From CAYRIY01 sp964424335 (GTDB taxonomy: Bacteria > Bacillota > Limnochordia > DTU080 > RSA5), in assembly GCA_964424335.1 (NCBI GenBank), contig CAYRIY010000001.1:112631-176630 (forward strand): a stretch of 64,000 bases of DNA, in the 5' to 3' direction. The notes under the pieces were generated by a model. That model saw nothing but the letters and a program-made list of their open reading frames with translations, was not told the origin of the DNA and did no database searches. The position numbers and the translations under genes are program-made. Each line of letters opens with the position of its first letter. Positions within the stretch are counted from its first letter, which is position 1. Below, piece after piece: positions 1 through 7,723 of this stretch.

Positions 1-31
1 ACGAGTCGTAATTGTCGATCATCAAGATCAT
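1..31 (-). CDS. trpG: Anthranilate synthase glutamine amidotransferase subunit, N-terminal fragment
   Basis: Only the first ten codons lie in the window; they read MILMIDNYDS, the typical start of TrpG/PabA-type glutamine amidotransferases. The product supplies ammonia from glutamine to TrpE for anthranilate (or aminodeoxychorismate) synthesis. The ATG overlaps the trpE stop codon in an ATGA, so the two subunits are probably translationally coupled. The gene runs off the left edge. Whether it is trpG or the dual-use pabA cannot be decided from ten codons. Confidence 0.75.
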   Translation of the reverse strand, partial: MILMIDNYDS

Positions 32-1551
32 GAGATCGCCTCCTCGGCCATACTGATCGCTTTGAGCATCGCTCTTGCTTTGTTTACCGTCTCTTCGTAT
101 TCAAGCTCGGGCACCGAGTCTGCCACGATGCCGGCTCCCGCCTGGATGTAGGCCACTCCGTCCTTGATGATGACCGTTCGAATCGTGATGCACGAGTCCA
201 TGTTTCCAGAGAATCCGAAGTACCCGATCACGCCCGAATAGGGACCCCGACGTACGGGCTCGAGTTCGTCTATGATCTCCATCGCTCGGATCTTGGGCGC
301 GCCCGACACCGTTCCTGCTGGAAACGTTGCCTTCAGCAGGTCAAACGGGTCGCACGACGCCGCAAGTCGCCCCACGACGTTGGACACGATGTGCATGACG
401 TGGGAGTATCGCTCGATCACCATCAACTCACTGACGCGGACGCTGCCGTATTCGCAGACTCTTCCAAGGTCATTTCGGCCCAGGTCGACCAGCATAACGT
501 GTTCGGCGCGCTCTTTCGCGTCCGCGAGCAGTTCCTCTGCGAGCGCTCGGTCTTCCTCGTCGGACCTGCCTCGGGGCCGAGTCCCTGCGATCGGCCTCAG
601 TTCCGCGACGCCGTCTTCGACGCGGACCATTACTTCGGGACTCGATCCCACGACCGCCATATCGGGAAACTGCAGACAGTACATGTAAGGCGAAGGGTTT
701 ACCGTGCGCAAGATGCGGTACAGGCCGATCGGGTCGGTGTTGACGGCCGCTTTGAAGCGTTGCGAGAGCACTACTTGAAAGATGTCGCCGGCCCGAATGT
801 ACTCTTGGCATTTTCGCACCGCATCTTCGAACGCGCGCTTTTCAAAATTGGATTGTACGGCGATCTCGGGCAAGTCCTCCAGGGCGAGTCCGTCTAGGGC
901 AGGAACGCTCGTGGTCTGACGCAATCTTTCGATCACGCCGGCGATGGCCCGGACCGCTCGTTCGTAAGACGCAATCGGGTCGCGTTCGTCGACGTGCGCG
1001 TTCACGACGATCTTCAGCTTGCGCTGGGCGTGGTCAAAAATGAGCACGGTGTCGCTGATGATGAAGTACGATTCGGGAACGTCGAGTTCATCGGGGTTTT
1101 GATCTGGGATCCTCTCGATGTGTCGGATCATGTCGTAGCTCATGTATCCGACGGCGCCGCCGTAAAACCTCGGGAGACCCTCGACCTTTGCAGGTCGATA
1201 CCTGCTCATCAAATCCCGCAGCGCGTCGATCGGGTCATCGACCTCGCGCGATTCAAAGGAGAATCCCTCCCCTGAGGGCGTCCCGATCTCCACGCGTGTG
1301 CCGCGGCTGCGAAAAACGATTGATGCGGTATTGCCTACAAACGAGTAGCGGCCGAGCTTGTCGCCGCCCTCGACGCTTTCGAGGAGGTAACGATAGGGGG
1401 CGTCGCCCAGTTTGAGCATTGCGGAGACCGGCGTCTCAACGTCGGCAATGATCTCTTTGTAGACGGGGATGAGGTTGGCTTCGCGGGCGAGTTCGACGAA
1501 TCGATCACGAGAAGGGTAGATGCCGCGATACAGCGGGTCGATCGTTGACAT
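28..1551 (-). CDS. trpE: Anthranilate synthase component I
   Basis: This 507-residue chorismate-utilising enzyme converts chorismate and ammonia to anthranilate, the first committed step of tryptophan synthesis. The C-terminal chorismate-binding half carries the family signatures DIFQVVLSQR, PIAGTRPRG, DLGRNDLGR and TFPAGTVSGAPK. The N-terminal half has the tryptophan-sensing type region, including an LLES segment. I chose the ATG at 1551 because an AAAGGAGGA ribosome site lies about 12 bases upstream. The open frame continues 45 codons further, but that part is leader sequence. The gene has its own promoter and a long leader (see the TRAP-like site) and is followed by trpG with a 4-base overlap. 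Confidence 0.93.
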   Translation of the reverse strand: MSTIDPLYRGIYPSRDRFVELAREANLIPVYKEIIADVETPVSAMLKLGDAPYRYLLESVEGGDKLGRYSFVGNTASIVFRSRGTRVEIGTPSGEGFSFESREVDDPIDALRDLMSRYRPAKVEGLPRFYGGAVGYMSYDMIRHIERIPDQNPDELDVPESYFIISDTVLIFDHAQRKLKIVVNAHVDERDPIASYERAVRAIAGVIERLRQTTSVPALDGLALEDLPEIAVQSNFEKRAFEDAVRKCQEYIRAGDIFQVVLSQRFKAAVNTDPIGLYRILRTVNPSPYMYCLQFPDMAVVGSSPEVMVRVEDGVAELRPIAGTRPRGRSDEEDRALAEELLADAKERAEHVMLVDLGRNDLGRVCEYGSVRVSELMVIERYSHVMHIVSNVVGRLAASCDPFDLLKATFPAGTVSGAPKIRAMEIIDELEPVRRGPYSGVIGYFGFSGNMDSCITIRTVIIKDGVAYIQAGAGIVADSVPELEYEETVNKARAMLKAISMAEEAIS

Positions 1552-1608
1552 TTTGGGAAAGCTCCTCCTTTGATGTTGCCGAAAGAAGCCTCCCAAGTAG
1601 AGCGGGCG

Positions 1609-1669
1609 AAAAAGGGCACGGGCCCAATAAAAAAACGGACCCTCGATTTTTAAAAGCAACCGTGAGCCC
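1609..1669 (-). terminator. Candidate attenuator hairpins in the trp leader
   Basis: On the transcript, GGGC (1625-1622) can pair with GCCC (1617-1614) and is followed by five U (1613-1609), a small intrinsic-terminator shape. A competing pairing is possible: GGGCTCACGG (1669-1660) with CCGTGCCC (1621-1614), eight pairs with a two-base bulge. Two mutually exclusive structures just before the trpE ribosome site are what an attenuator needs. The stem is short and I cannot compute energies, so this is tentative. Confidence 0.35.
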
Positions 1670-1747
1670 GAATCTCTCAAATCCAAAAGGAAGAGATCGT
1701 AAAGGATGCCTGTAGCGCCAGATTGAAAAACGACTCGGCGCTCGGGC

Positions 1748-1805
1748 CTAGGCTCAGCTCTGCTCTTCTCGGCTTTTCTCTGCTCTGCTCGGGCTGGCTA
1801 CACTA
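1748..1805 (-). promoter_or_regulatory. TRAP (MtrB)-like binding site: (G/U)AG triplets every five bases
   Basis: Read on the trpE transcript, this stretch has GAG or UAG triplets in an exact five-base register. On the + strand CTC/CTA triplets begin at 1748, 1753, 1758, 1763, 1768, 1778, 1783, 1788, 1798 and 1803; the register positions 1773 and 1793 are imperfect. Further GAG triplets lie just outside at 1734, 1741, 1816 and 1821. The undecameric tryptophan-activated protein TRAP binds eleven such triplets separated by two or three bases. The site lies in the trpE leader about 200 bases upstream of the start codon, so tryptophan-dependent attenuation is the natural reading. The TRAP gene itself is not in the window. 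Confidence 0.72.
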
Positions 1806-1908
1806 CAAACTTTCGCTCGTCTCAAGCTTCGTACGCAATCCGCACACGCACACGGCTTCGCTTGCAAGTTCCGAAAGCTTCGCAACAAGGGACCTTGCAG
1901 GTAGTACG

Positions 1909-1938
1909 ATTTTACTCGTCAACAATAGGTCTTGTCAA
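1909..1938 (-). promoter_or_regulatory. Sigma-A promoter for trpE
   Basis: A perfect TTGACA (1938-1933) and TAAAAT (1914-1909) are separated by 18 bases. The -35 box overlaps the dapF stop codon. Transcription would start near 1902, giving a leader of about 350 bases before trpE. This is the only gene-free stretch over 300 bases at this end of the window, and it is filled by the leader features listed separately. Confidence 0.75.
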
Positions 1939-2819
1939 GCAGAATGTGACAGCGCGCGTCCCCCTGACAACCACTCGTCTGAGAGTTCGCCCTGGCACAC
2001 AAGGGTTGCGGGGCCGGTCATGTAGACCGGGCCACCGGATTGCCGCCATTCGACGTCGAGTTCTCCTCCTAGAAGGCGCACCGTCGTCTTTTCGCCGGCA
2101 AATCCGTTCAAAGCAGCGGCGACGCTAGCAGCGCACGCCCCGGTGCCGCACGCCATCGTCTCACCCGAGCCCCGCTCCCATACGCGCATCTCGAGGATGC
2201 CCTCTCCAACGACTTTGATGAACTCCACGTTGGCTCGGTTTGGAAAGGCAGGGTGTCTTTCGAGTTTCGGACCAATCTCATTAACGAGCCGGTCGGTGAT
2301 TTCGTCGGCGAATACCACACAGTGTGGGTTTCCCATCGAGACGGCTGTCACCAAGAAGGTGACGCCGTCCACCTCGAGCGGCGCCTGCACGGCATTTGCA
2401 GCCGGATCTCCGATCATTGGAATCTCCGATCGCGACAGGCGGGGCGCTCCCATGTCGACGCGGACTCGGTCCACCTTTCCACCCGAAGTCGAAAGTTGCA
2501 GTTTTCGCAAGCCGGCGCCCGTCTCGATCATGAGCTCGGTCTTTCGCGTCAAACCCGCATCATAAACGTATTTTCCGACGCACCGAATCCCGTTGCCGCA
2601 CATCTCGGACTCGCTTCCGTCGGAGTTGAACATGCGCATCCGAAAGTCGCCAAGCTCACTTGGAAGGATCGCAATGAGCCCGTCGGAACCGACGCCGAAA
2701 TGAGGATCGCTCACCCGGCGCGCCAGCGCCGGAAAATCGATGCGGTCGGTCCCGGAGGTGAGGTCCAGGTAGATGTAGGCGTTGCCGAGTCCATGCATCT
2801 TGACGAACGGCAGGGACAT
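1935..2819 (-). CDS. dapF: Diaminopimelate epimerase
   Basis: This 294-residue protein isomerises LL- to meso-diaminopimelate for lysine and peptidoglycan synthesis in the cytoplasm. Both catalytic cysteines are visible, in SEMCGNGIRC near residue 75 and in ACGTGAC near residue 230, with the typical N-terminal KMHGLGN. The length matches the family. A GAGGAG ribosome site precedes the ATG at 2819. It follows a small membrane-protein gene and ends on the -35 box of the trpE promoter, so it is probably the last gene of the upstream transcript. Confidence 0.95.
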   Translation of the reverse strand: MSLPFVKMHGLGNAYIYLDLTSGTDRIDFPALARRVSDPHFGVGSDGLIAILPSELGDFRMRMFNSDGSESEMCGNGIRCVGKYVYDAGLTRKTELMIETGAGLRKLQLSTSGGKVDRVRVDMGAPRLSRSEIPMIGDPAANAVQAPLEVDGVTFLVTAVSMGNPHCVVFADEITDRLVNEIGPKLERHPAFPNRANVEFIKVVGEGILEMRVWERGSGETMACGTGACAASVAAALNGFAGEKTTVRLLGGELDVEWRQSGGPVYMTGPATLVCQGELSDEWLSGGRALSHSA

Positions 2820-2881
2820 GTAAGCGCTCCTCGTATGGTCTGATGGCGTGGTTTAATCATATTCGCAGTCGTCGCATTGAT

Positions 2882-3199
2882 TCAAGAAATCGTGTCAGCT
2901 TTTTGCGTGAACTCCGCATGGGCCGAGTGGTTCGCATCGCCTGCCGCCGATCCACAAATGACGCAATAGCCTTTCTCCCACGTTTGCCTGCGCATCTCCA
3001 GCGGCGCGTAGCGGGCGCCTTCGAGTGAGCCTTCCCTTTTTCCCTGTCTGCGCCCAATCGCGTATCCGAAGAAAAATGCGAGAAACGCGACGAGCAATAT
3101 GAGGCTCGGGGCGTTCCACAATCGTTCGACCAACTGTTCTACCAGCGGACCCACCCCCGGGTTTTCACGATTGGCCTTGCGATCGCGTGGCACGACCAT
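2882..3199 (-). CDS. Small membrane protein of unknown function
   Basis: I do not recognise this protein. From the ATG at 3199 it has 105 residues: a polar N-terminus, one clear membrane segment (APSLILLVAFLAFFFGYAIG) followed by a basic stretch, and a polar tail with a single CVIC pair. It overlaps the end of the UbiA-like gene. A GTG at 3154, overlapping the upstream stop codon more tightly, is an alternative start; neither start has a strong ribosome site. The basic residues after the membrane segment suggest a cytoplasmic tail. Its position in the spoVK-GTPase-UbiA-like set suggests co-expression with those genes. Confidence 0.55.
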   Translation of the reverse strand: MVVPRDRKANRENPGVGPLVEQLVERLWNAPSLILLVAFLAFFFGYAIGRRQGKREGSLEGARYAPLEMRRQTWEKGYCVICGSAAGDANHSAHAEFTQKADTIS

Positions 3200-3762
3200 G
3201 AGACGACGGGGACCGCAACGAAGACCACCGCTGTTTCGACGGGCAAGATGAGACAGCTTGCAACGAGCGCGGCGAGCGCCGCCATGCGCGCCTCCATGAT
3301 TCCCCACCTTCGTGCGATGTTGGGGTTGCCTGTCCTTTGATCGACGATCAAGTCGTCGAGATCGTCAAATACTTGGACGGAAAACATGACGAAAAGTGAC
3401 CACAAGACCGTTGGAAGCGGCAAGAACAAGAGCGCGACAAGGAGCGTGATCCCGCCCTCCTGGTATCCGACGAGCCCTGAAGGGAGCTGTCTGTCGAAGT
3501 CGCCGGCCATCCCCACGGCATATGCGCCGACCATGAGAGCAGCCGCGGTTTGGGCGTCCAACATCACGGCGAGCGCAAATCCGATCAACGAATAGGGCAA
3601 CGTGCCCTCGCCCAGCCGAGTCGCAAGGGTTTCGACTCCCTCAAACACGTCGTAACGCAGGTCCAGGAAATCGTCCATCAGGCGGATGACGCCGCCCATC
3701 AGCAAGATGCATGTGATGGTCCGAGCAAGGTCGGCCAAGTGCTCAAATCCAGCGCCAGACAA
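3139..3762 (-). CDS. Compact UbiA-superfamily-like membrane prenyltransferase
   Basis: This 207-residue polytopic membrane protein carries two aspartate-rich motifs spaced like those of UbiA prenyltransferases. DDFLDLRYD is at residues 30-38 (pattern N/D-D-xx-D-xxx-D) and DDLDDLIVD is at 133-141 (D-xxx-D-xxx-D). UbiA enzymes use these to bind magnesium and prenyl diphosphate. It is much shorter than the usual 280-300 residues, with little before motif 1. The TTG at 3762 is preceded by AGAGGTG and overlaps the GTPase gene by 20 bases. The substrate is unknown. A non-catalytic relative is possible, although all the key aspartates are present. Confidence 0.6.
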   Translation of the reverse strand: MSGAGFEHLADLARTITCILLMGGVIRLMDDFLDLRYDVFEGVETLATRLGEGTLPYSLIGFALAVMLDAQTAAALMVGAYAVGMAGDFDRQLPSGLVGYQEGGITLLVALLFLPLPTVLWSLFVMFSVQVFDDLDDLIVDQRTGNPNIARRWGIMEARMAALAALVASCLILPVETAVVFVAVPVVSWSCHAIARPIVKTRGWVRW

Positions 3763-4351
3763 AGCGCTTCACCTCTCTGAATCCCTGGCGGTTGAGAGCG
3801 GAGATCGCCACGACGGGATGACCCGAAAACTCCATCTTGATTCGTTCTAGACCGCGTTCAGCGCCCGGAAGGTCTACTTTGTTGGCGAGGATCAGGTAGC
3901 CGTCTCTGATCTGGGCGAACTGCGCCACCTGATAGTCGACTTCGCCGACGGCTCGGAGCACACCGGCCTCTCCCGCTCGGGAGGCGTCGACCAGATGTAA
4001 GATGAGGTCGGCGTCGCGCACGGCCGCGAGTGTCTGCGCCATGGCCCGGCGCACTGAGGCGTCGGTGTGGATCCCTTCCATCAATCCGCTCGTGTCGATG
4101 ATGTCGAAGCGCTTCACGCCTTTTCCGACGGGCAGTTCGAGCCGGATCGACTGCAGGCGCCGGGTTTGGTGCGGTTCGGAGCTCGAGAGCTCCTTGATGG
4201 CGGTCTTAAGGTCATAGGTACGGACGGACCGCTCTCCCGAAGGCTCTTCAAACGCCACTTCGAGGGAATTGATGCCAAGGTAGTCGGCGAACTGGAGCGT
4301 GAACAGGGTTTTTCCCACATTCGTCTTGCCGATCACGATGCACCGCTTCAT
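3743..4351 (-). CDS. Small GTPase of the Era/Der (TRAFAC) type
   Basis: This 202-residue protein has a single G domain. G1 is GKTNVGKT (residues 8-15), G3 is DTSG, G4 is NKVD and a SAL segment stands for G5. No extra RNA-binding or membrane domain is seen, unlike Era or Der. The start overlaps the spoVK-like stop codon by four bases (ATGA), so the ATPase and GTPase are translationally coupled. A role in sporulation is inferred only from this coupling. The family could not be named more exactly. Confidence 0.75.
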   Translation of the reverse strand: MKRCIVIGKTNVGKTLFTLQFADYLGINSLEVAFEEPSGERSVRTYDLKTAIKELSSSEPHQTRRLQSIRLELPVGKGVKRFDIIDTSGLMEGIHTDASVRRAMAQTLAAVRDADLILHLVDASRAGEAGVLRAVGEVDYQVAQFAQIRDGYLILANKVDLPGAERGLERIKMEFSGHPVVAISALNRQGFREVKRFVWRWI

Positions 4352-5340
4352 GCGCCGTTCACCTCTTCAAAGTCGGCCTCGGTGATCAGCACGAGGTCGT
4401 CTCGAGTGACGGACGGCTGCTTGACGAGGCGAACGGCCTGGCGGCGAATGGCGCGCTCGATCACGTTTCGCACGTGGCGGGCATTGCCGAAGTTGGGATC
4501 GTCCGACTCGAGTCGTCCTTTGAGCAGCGCCGTCAACCGTTTGCGAGCGGCGCTCGTCAAGCGGTACTCCCGGGCTTTCAGCATGTCGGCGCCGATTTGG
4601 AGCAGTTCATCGGCCTTGTAATCGGGAAAGTCGATGTGGATGGGAAACCGAGACCGGAGCCCCGGATTGGTCTGCAGGAAGTACTCCATCTCCCTGCGGT
4701 AACCGGCAAGAATGAGCACCAACTGGTCCTTGTAATCCTCCATCGCCTTGACGAGCGTATCGATAGCCTCTTTGCCAAAGTCCTTTTCCCCGCCCCGCGC
4801 CAGCGAATACGCTTCGTCGACGAAGAGAATGCCGCCCATTGCCTTTTTCACTTGCTCGCGAGTTTTTTGGGCGGTGTGACCGATGTACTCCCCAACCAGG
4901 TCTGCCCGCTCACATTCGACGAGGTGTCCTTTGGGAAGCACCTCCATCGCCTCGAACATCCTCCCGAATATTCGCGCCACGGTGGTCTTTCCGGTCCCTG
5001 GGTTTCCTTTGAAGATCATGTGCAGGGCGAGCGGTTCGGTTGCAAGGCGCGCCCTAGCGCGCCGTTGCTGGATCTCTACAAAGGCTTGGACTTCCTTTAC
5101 GAGGTCCTTGACGCTGCCAAGACCGGTAAGTCCCTCAAGCTCTTCCATCACCCGGCGCAGCCGCTCTTTGCGCGCCTCTTGGTCGTCGGCTTCCGTCCGA
5201 ACGCGCGGCTTTGTCGCCGGCTGGGGAGCGCGCTCGAGCCGTCGAAACAGCGCGAAGGCCTCGGCCGGCGAGACGCGTCCCTCCTCCAACCAGTCGAGGA
5301 TTTCGTCTGCGGTGCGGGGTGGCTGAACGGCTTCTGCCAT
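4348..5340 (-). CDS. spoVK: Stage V sporulation protein K-like AAA ATPase (CbbX/SpoVK family)
   Basis: This 330-residue AAA+ ATPase has Walker A GNPGTGKT, Walker B ILFVDEAY and the family sequence LVGEYIGHTAQKT that follows. The N-terminal 70 residues are helical and specific to this protein. In Bacillus subtilis SpoVK is needed for spore maturation; CbbX relatives remodel Rubisco. No Rubisco genes are present and sporulation genes are, so SpoVK is the better name. I chose the ATG at 5340, with AGGTG eight bases upstream; a GTG at 5349 is possible. It heads the minus-strand set GTPase, UbiA-like, small membrane protein and dapF. Confidence 0.8.
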   Translation of the reverse strand: MAEAVQPPRTADEILDWLEEGRVSPAEAFALFRRLERAPQPATKPRVRTEADDQEARKERLRRVMEELEGLTGLGSVKDLVKEVQAFVEIQQRRARARLATEPLALHMIFKGNPGTGKTTVARIFGRMFEAMEVLPKGHLVECERADLVGEYIGHTAQKTREQVKKAMGGILFVDEAYSLARGGEKDFGKEAIDTLVKAMEDYKDQLVLILAGYRREMEYFLQTNPGLRSRFPIHIDFPDYKADELLQIGADMLKAREYRLTSAARKRLTALLKGRLESDDPNFGNARHVRNVIERAIRRQAVRLVKQPSVTRDDLVLITEADFEEVNGA

Positions 5341-5391
5341 CCTCGGCACACCTGCCTTAACAAAGTGGTAGGTTCGTTTGGTGGACTTTTT

Positions 5392-5403
5392 CGTATATAT
5401 ACG
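5392..5403. repeat. Perfect 12-base palindrome in the spoVK/MFS divergent region
   Basis: CGTATATATACG is a perfect palindrome in the 175-base gap between two divergently transcribed genes. It could be an operator or part of a promoter for spoVK. I could not match a clear sigma-A promoter for either gene here. Confidence 0.35.
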
Positions 5404-5515
5404 CCCGGGGTTGCGGCGTTACGCATCGGAAGTCGCTGGAGCAAATCGGCTCGGCATTTTCTAATCATCAACGGGATTCCCACAGAGGCCGCCGATTTGG
5501 TAGAATAGGTCGTGA

Positions 5516-6748
5516 TTGACGAAAAGAGGCGCATTGGGATTGCCTTACTACCGGAGCAATCTGCTGGTGCTCTGGGTCACGACCTTCCTCGCTGCCGCGA
5601 GTTGGACCCAGGTTGTTCCCTTTCTCCCCATATTCCTCGCCGAACTTGGCGTCGAGGACAACCTAAACCAGTGGGCGGGAATCGTTTTCGGCGTGCAGTA
5701 CGCCGCCGGAATCATGATGGGGCCCTTGTGGGGACGACTTGCCGACCATCGCGGCCGCAAATTGATGACGCTGCGGGCCGGCGTCTGCCTGAGCGCCATC
5801 TACTTTCTCACAGGGCTTGCCACCGAGGCTTGGCACGTCGCCGTGTTGCGATTCCTCAATGGCGCCTTGACCGGGTTTATTCCATCCTCGATCGCCTTGG
5901 TTGCGGCGAACACCCCAAAGGAGCTCGCGCCAAGGTATGTCGCTTCGATTCAAACGTCCGTTGCCGCCGGCACAGTAGTCGGTCCAATGATTGGGGGCAT
6001 TTTTGCCGGAGTCTTCGGCATTCGCGGCGCCCTCTTTACTTCGGGCTCTGTGGTGGGATTTGCGACGCTGCTCGTGCTCTTGATCGTGAAAGAGAAGCAC
6101 GCGGGCAAACCCAAGGAACGAACGACGCTCCTTCAAGACTTCTCGACGGCCTTGCATTCACCGACGCTCCTTGTGGTGATGATCGTCACGGTCGTCGCCA
6201 TGTTTGGAAGCATTGCCGTCCAACCGATGCTTGCGCTTTACGTCCAAGAGCTCTCAGGAAGTTCGTCTACGGCTTTGAGCGGGGTTATTTTCTCTCTCCC
6301 CGGACTTGCTCTCGTGATCTCCGCGAGCGCGTGGGTGCGCATCGGCGAGCGCATCGGCTTTCGCATCGTCATGCGGCGCGCACTCGCGATTGCGGCCATC
6401 ATTGCGCTCGCCATGCCGTTCATCCATTCGATCGTCTGGTTCGGCGTGGCATACTTCCTGCAGGGACTCTTCATCGCAGCGCTGCGGCCCTCTTCGTCAG
6501 CCATGATCTCGACCGAGGTAGACAGCTCCTTTCATGGAAGGGCGTTTGGCATGCAACAGTCCGCTACGACGCTCGGCGGCATGTTTGGCCCGATACTTGC
6601 AGGTCTGATAGGCGGCATGTTCGGCTTAGGCTCGGTGTTTTGGTTGGTAGGGGTCGTCATGGCGGCAGGCGTCGCCGTGATGTACTTCCTCGAGCGGGAA
6701 CGCTCCAAAGGCGCCACTTCCCTAGAGTCCAACGCGACGTTTCAATAG
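5516..6748 (+). CDS. MFS multidrug-type efflux transporter
   Basis: This 410-residue major facilitator protein has about twelve membrane segments. The typical loop 2-3 motif is GRLADHRGRK, with a weaker copy after the sixth segment. It resembles the TetA/MdtG drug:proton antiporters of the plasma membrane. The TTG at 5516 is the furthest start, with a modest AGGTCGTGA site; a second TTG seven codons in is also possible. It is one of only four genes on the + strand and sits upstream of menG. Substrate specificity cannot be read from the sequence. Confidence 0.82.
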   Translation: MTKRGALGLPYYRSNLLVLWVTTFLAAASWTQVVPFLPIFLAELGVEDNLNQWAGIVFGVQYAAGIMMGPLWGRLADHRGRKLMTLRAGVCLSAIYFLTGLATEAWHVAVLRFLNGALTGFIPSSIALVAANTPKELAPRYVASIQTSVAAGTVVGPMIGGIFAGVFGIRGALFTSGSVVGFATLLVLLIVKEKHAGKPKERTTLLQDFSTALHSPTLLVVMIVTVVAMFGSIAVQPMLALYVQELSGSSSTALSGVIFSLPGLALVISASAWVRIGERIGFRIVMRRALAIAAIIALAMPFIHSIVWFGVAYFLQGLFIAALRPSSSAMISTEVDSSFHGRAFGMQQSATTLGGMFGPILAGLIGGMFGLGSVFWLVGVVMAAGVAVMYFLERERSKGATSLESNATFQ

Positions 6749-6811
6749 GATACAAGGGCTTACGCGCGCGCCGTCCGTGATCAATGGGTCTATGGAGGTT
6801 CGAAAATATAG

Positions 6812-7618
6812 ATGGCTCCCCGATCGAAAGAAGCCCGAGAGGCGCTGAAGTCCATCATCGTCGAGGACAAGCCGGGATACGTCCGATCCATGTTTGATTC
6901 GATCGCTCAAAACTACGACAGGATGAACTGGATCATGACCGGGGGGTTGCTTGCCCTTTGGCACAGGGCGTTCTTGAAGCTGACGAACCTTCGCGAGGGC
7001 GAATCGGCCCTCGACGTTTGCTGCGGAACCGGCGACCTTTCATTCCTGATGGCAAGTCGGGTCGGTCCCAAGGGAAGCGTGACCGGCCTCGATTTCTCGG
7101 AAAAAATGCTCGAAATCGCGAAGGCTCGGCACGAAAGCAAGGCGCGCGAGAAAGGCGCGTCCCTCGCCGAGATCACGTGGACCCATGGAGATGCGCTCGA
7201 CCTGCCTTTCGAGGACGGAGGGGATGACCGAGGGTTTGCGTGTGTGACAATGGGATTTGCCTTGCGCAACGTTGCGGACGTGGCAAGGAGCATCAGCGAG
7301 ATGGCACGAGTTGCCCGTGTCGGCGGTCGCGTGATCTGTCTTGAGGTGTCGCGCCCCAACAACCCAGTCTTTCGGGCTGGATTCAACTTATACTTCTTTC
7401 GGCTCGTTCCGATCATCGGACGCTGGGCCGAGCGGAGAGCTAGGCGATCCAACCAGCTCTCGAAGCTGCCGCCGTACACGTACCTGCCCTACTCGCTCGA
7501 GCATTTGCCTCCTTCGGAGCGAATCCTCGAGATGATGCGCGAGGCTGGTCTTTCCGACGTGAAGCAGGTGCCGCTCACCGGGGGCGCCGTCTCCCTTTAC
7601 GTAGGTGTAAAGAGCTAA
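6812..7618 (+). CDS. menG: Demethylmenaquinone methyltransferase
   Basis: This 268-residue SAM-dependent methyltransferase is of the UbiE/MenG family. The N-terminal FDSIAQNYDRMN, the SAM-binding LDVCCGTGDLS and the later FALRNV and PYSLEHLPPS segments are hallmarks. It performs the last methylation of menaquinone (or ubiquinone); menaquinone is expected in Bacillota. GGAGG lies upstream of the ATG. No other menaquinone genes are adjacent. Confidence 0.93.
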   Translation: MAPRSKEAREALKSIIVEDKPGYVRSMFDSIAQNYDRMNWIMTGGLLALWHRAFLKLTNLREGESALDVCCGTGDLSFLMASRVGPKGSVTGLDFSEKMLEIAKARHESKAREKGASLAEITWTHGDALDLPFEDGGDDRGFACVTMGFALRNVADVARSISEMARVARVGGRVICLEVSRPNNPVFRAGFNLYFFRLVPIIGRWAERRARRSNQLSKLPPYTYLPYSLEHLPPSERILEMMREAGLSDVKQVPLTGGAVSLYVGVKS

Positions 7619-7674
7619 GTTTGCACGGGCGTTGGTTAAACGTCGCAGGATGATGATGCACCCTCGAAATGTTG

Positions 7675-7683
7675 TGTTATAAT
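7675..7683 (+). promoter_or_regulatory. Extended -10 promoter upstream of nadA
   Basis: TGTTATAAT forms an extended -10 element (TGn plus a perfect TATAAT) about 40 bases before the nadA start. No good -35 box lies at the right distance, which is common for extended -10 promoters. Confidence 0.5.
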
Positions 7684-7723
7684 ATGAAACCAATAGCTTT
7701 TAGAAAGCGGTGTTAATCCTGAC

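Noticed and set aside
1554..1686. N-terminal extension of TrpE to 552 residues
   Set aside because: The extra 45 codons are leader sequence; the ribosome site and family start point to 1551.
1552..1900. T-box riboswitch in the trpE leader
   Set aside because: No GGTGG-ACCGC-type T-box sequence was found; the five-base GAG/UAG register fits TRAP instead.
4474..5508. 344-residue open frame on the + strand
   Set aside because: Antisense to spoVK, whose AAA motifs are unmistakable; high GC makes long shadow frames common here.
5512..6780. 422-residue open frame overlapping the MFS gene in another frame
   Set aside because: Arginine/histidine-rich shadow translation; the other frame gives a clear twelve-helix transporter.
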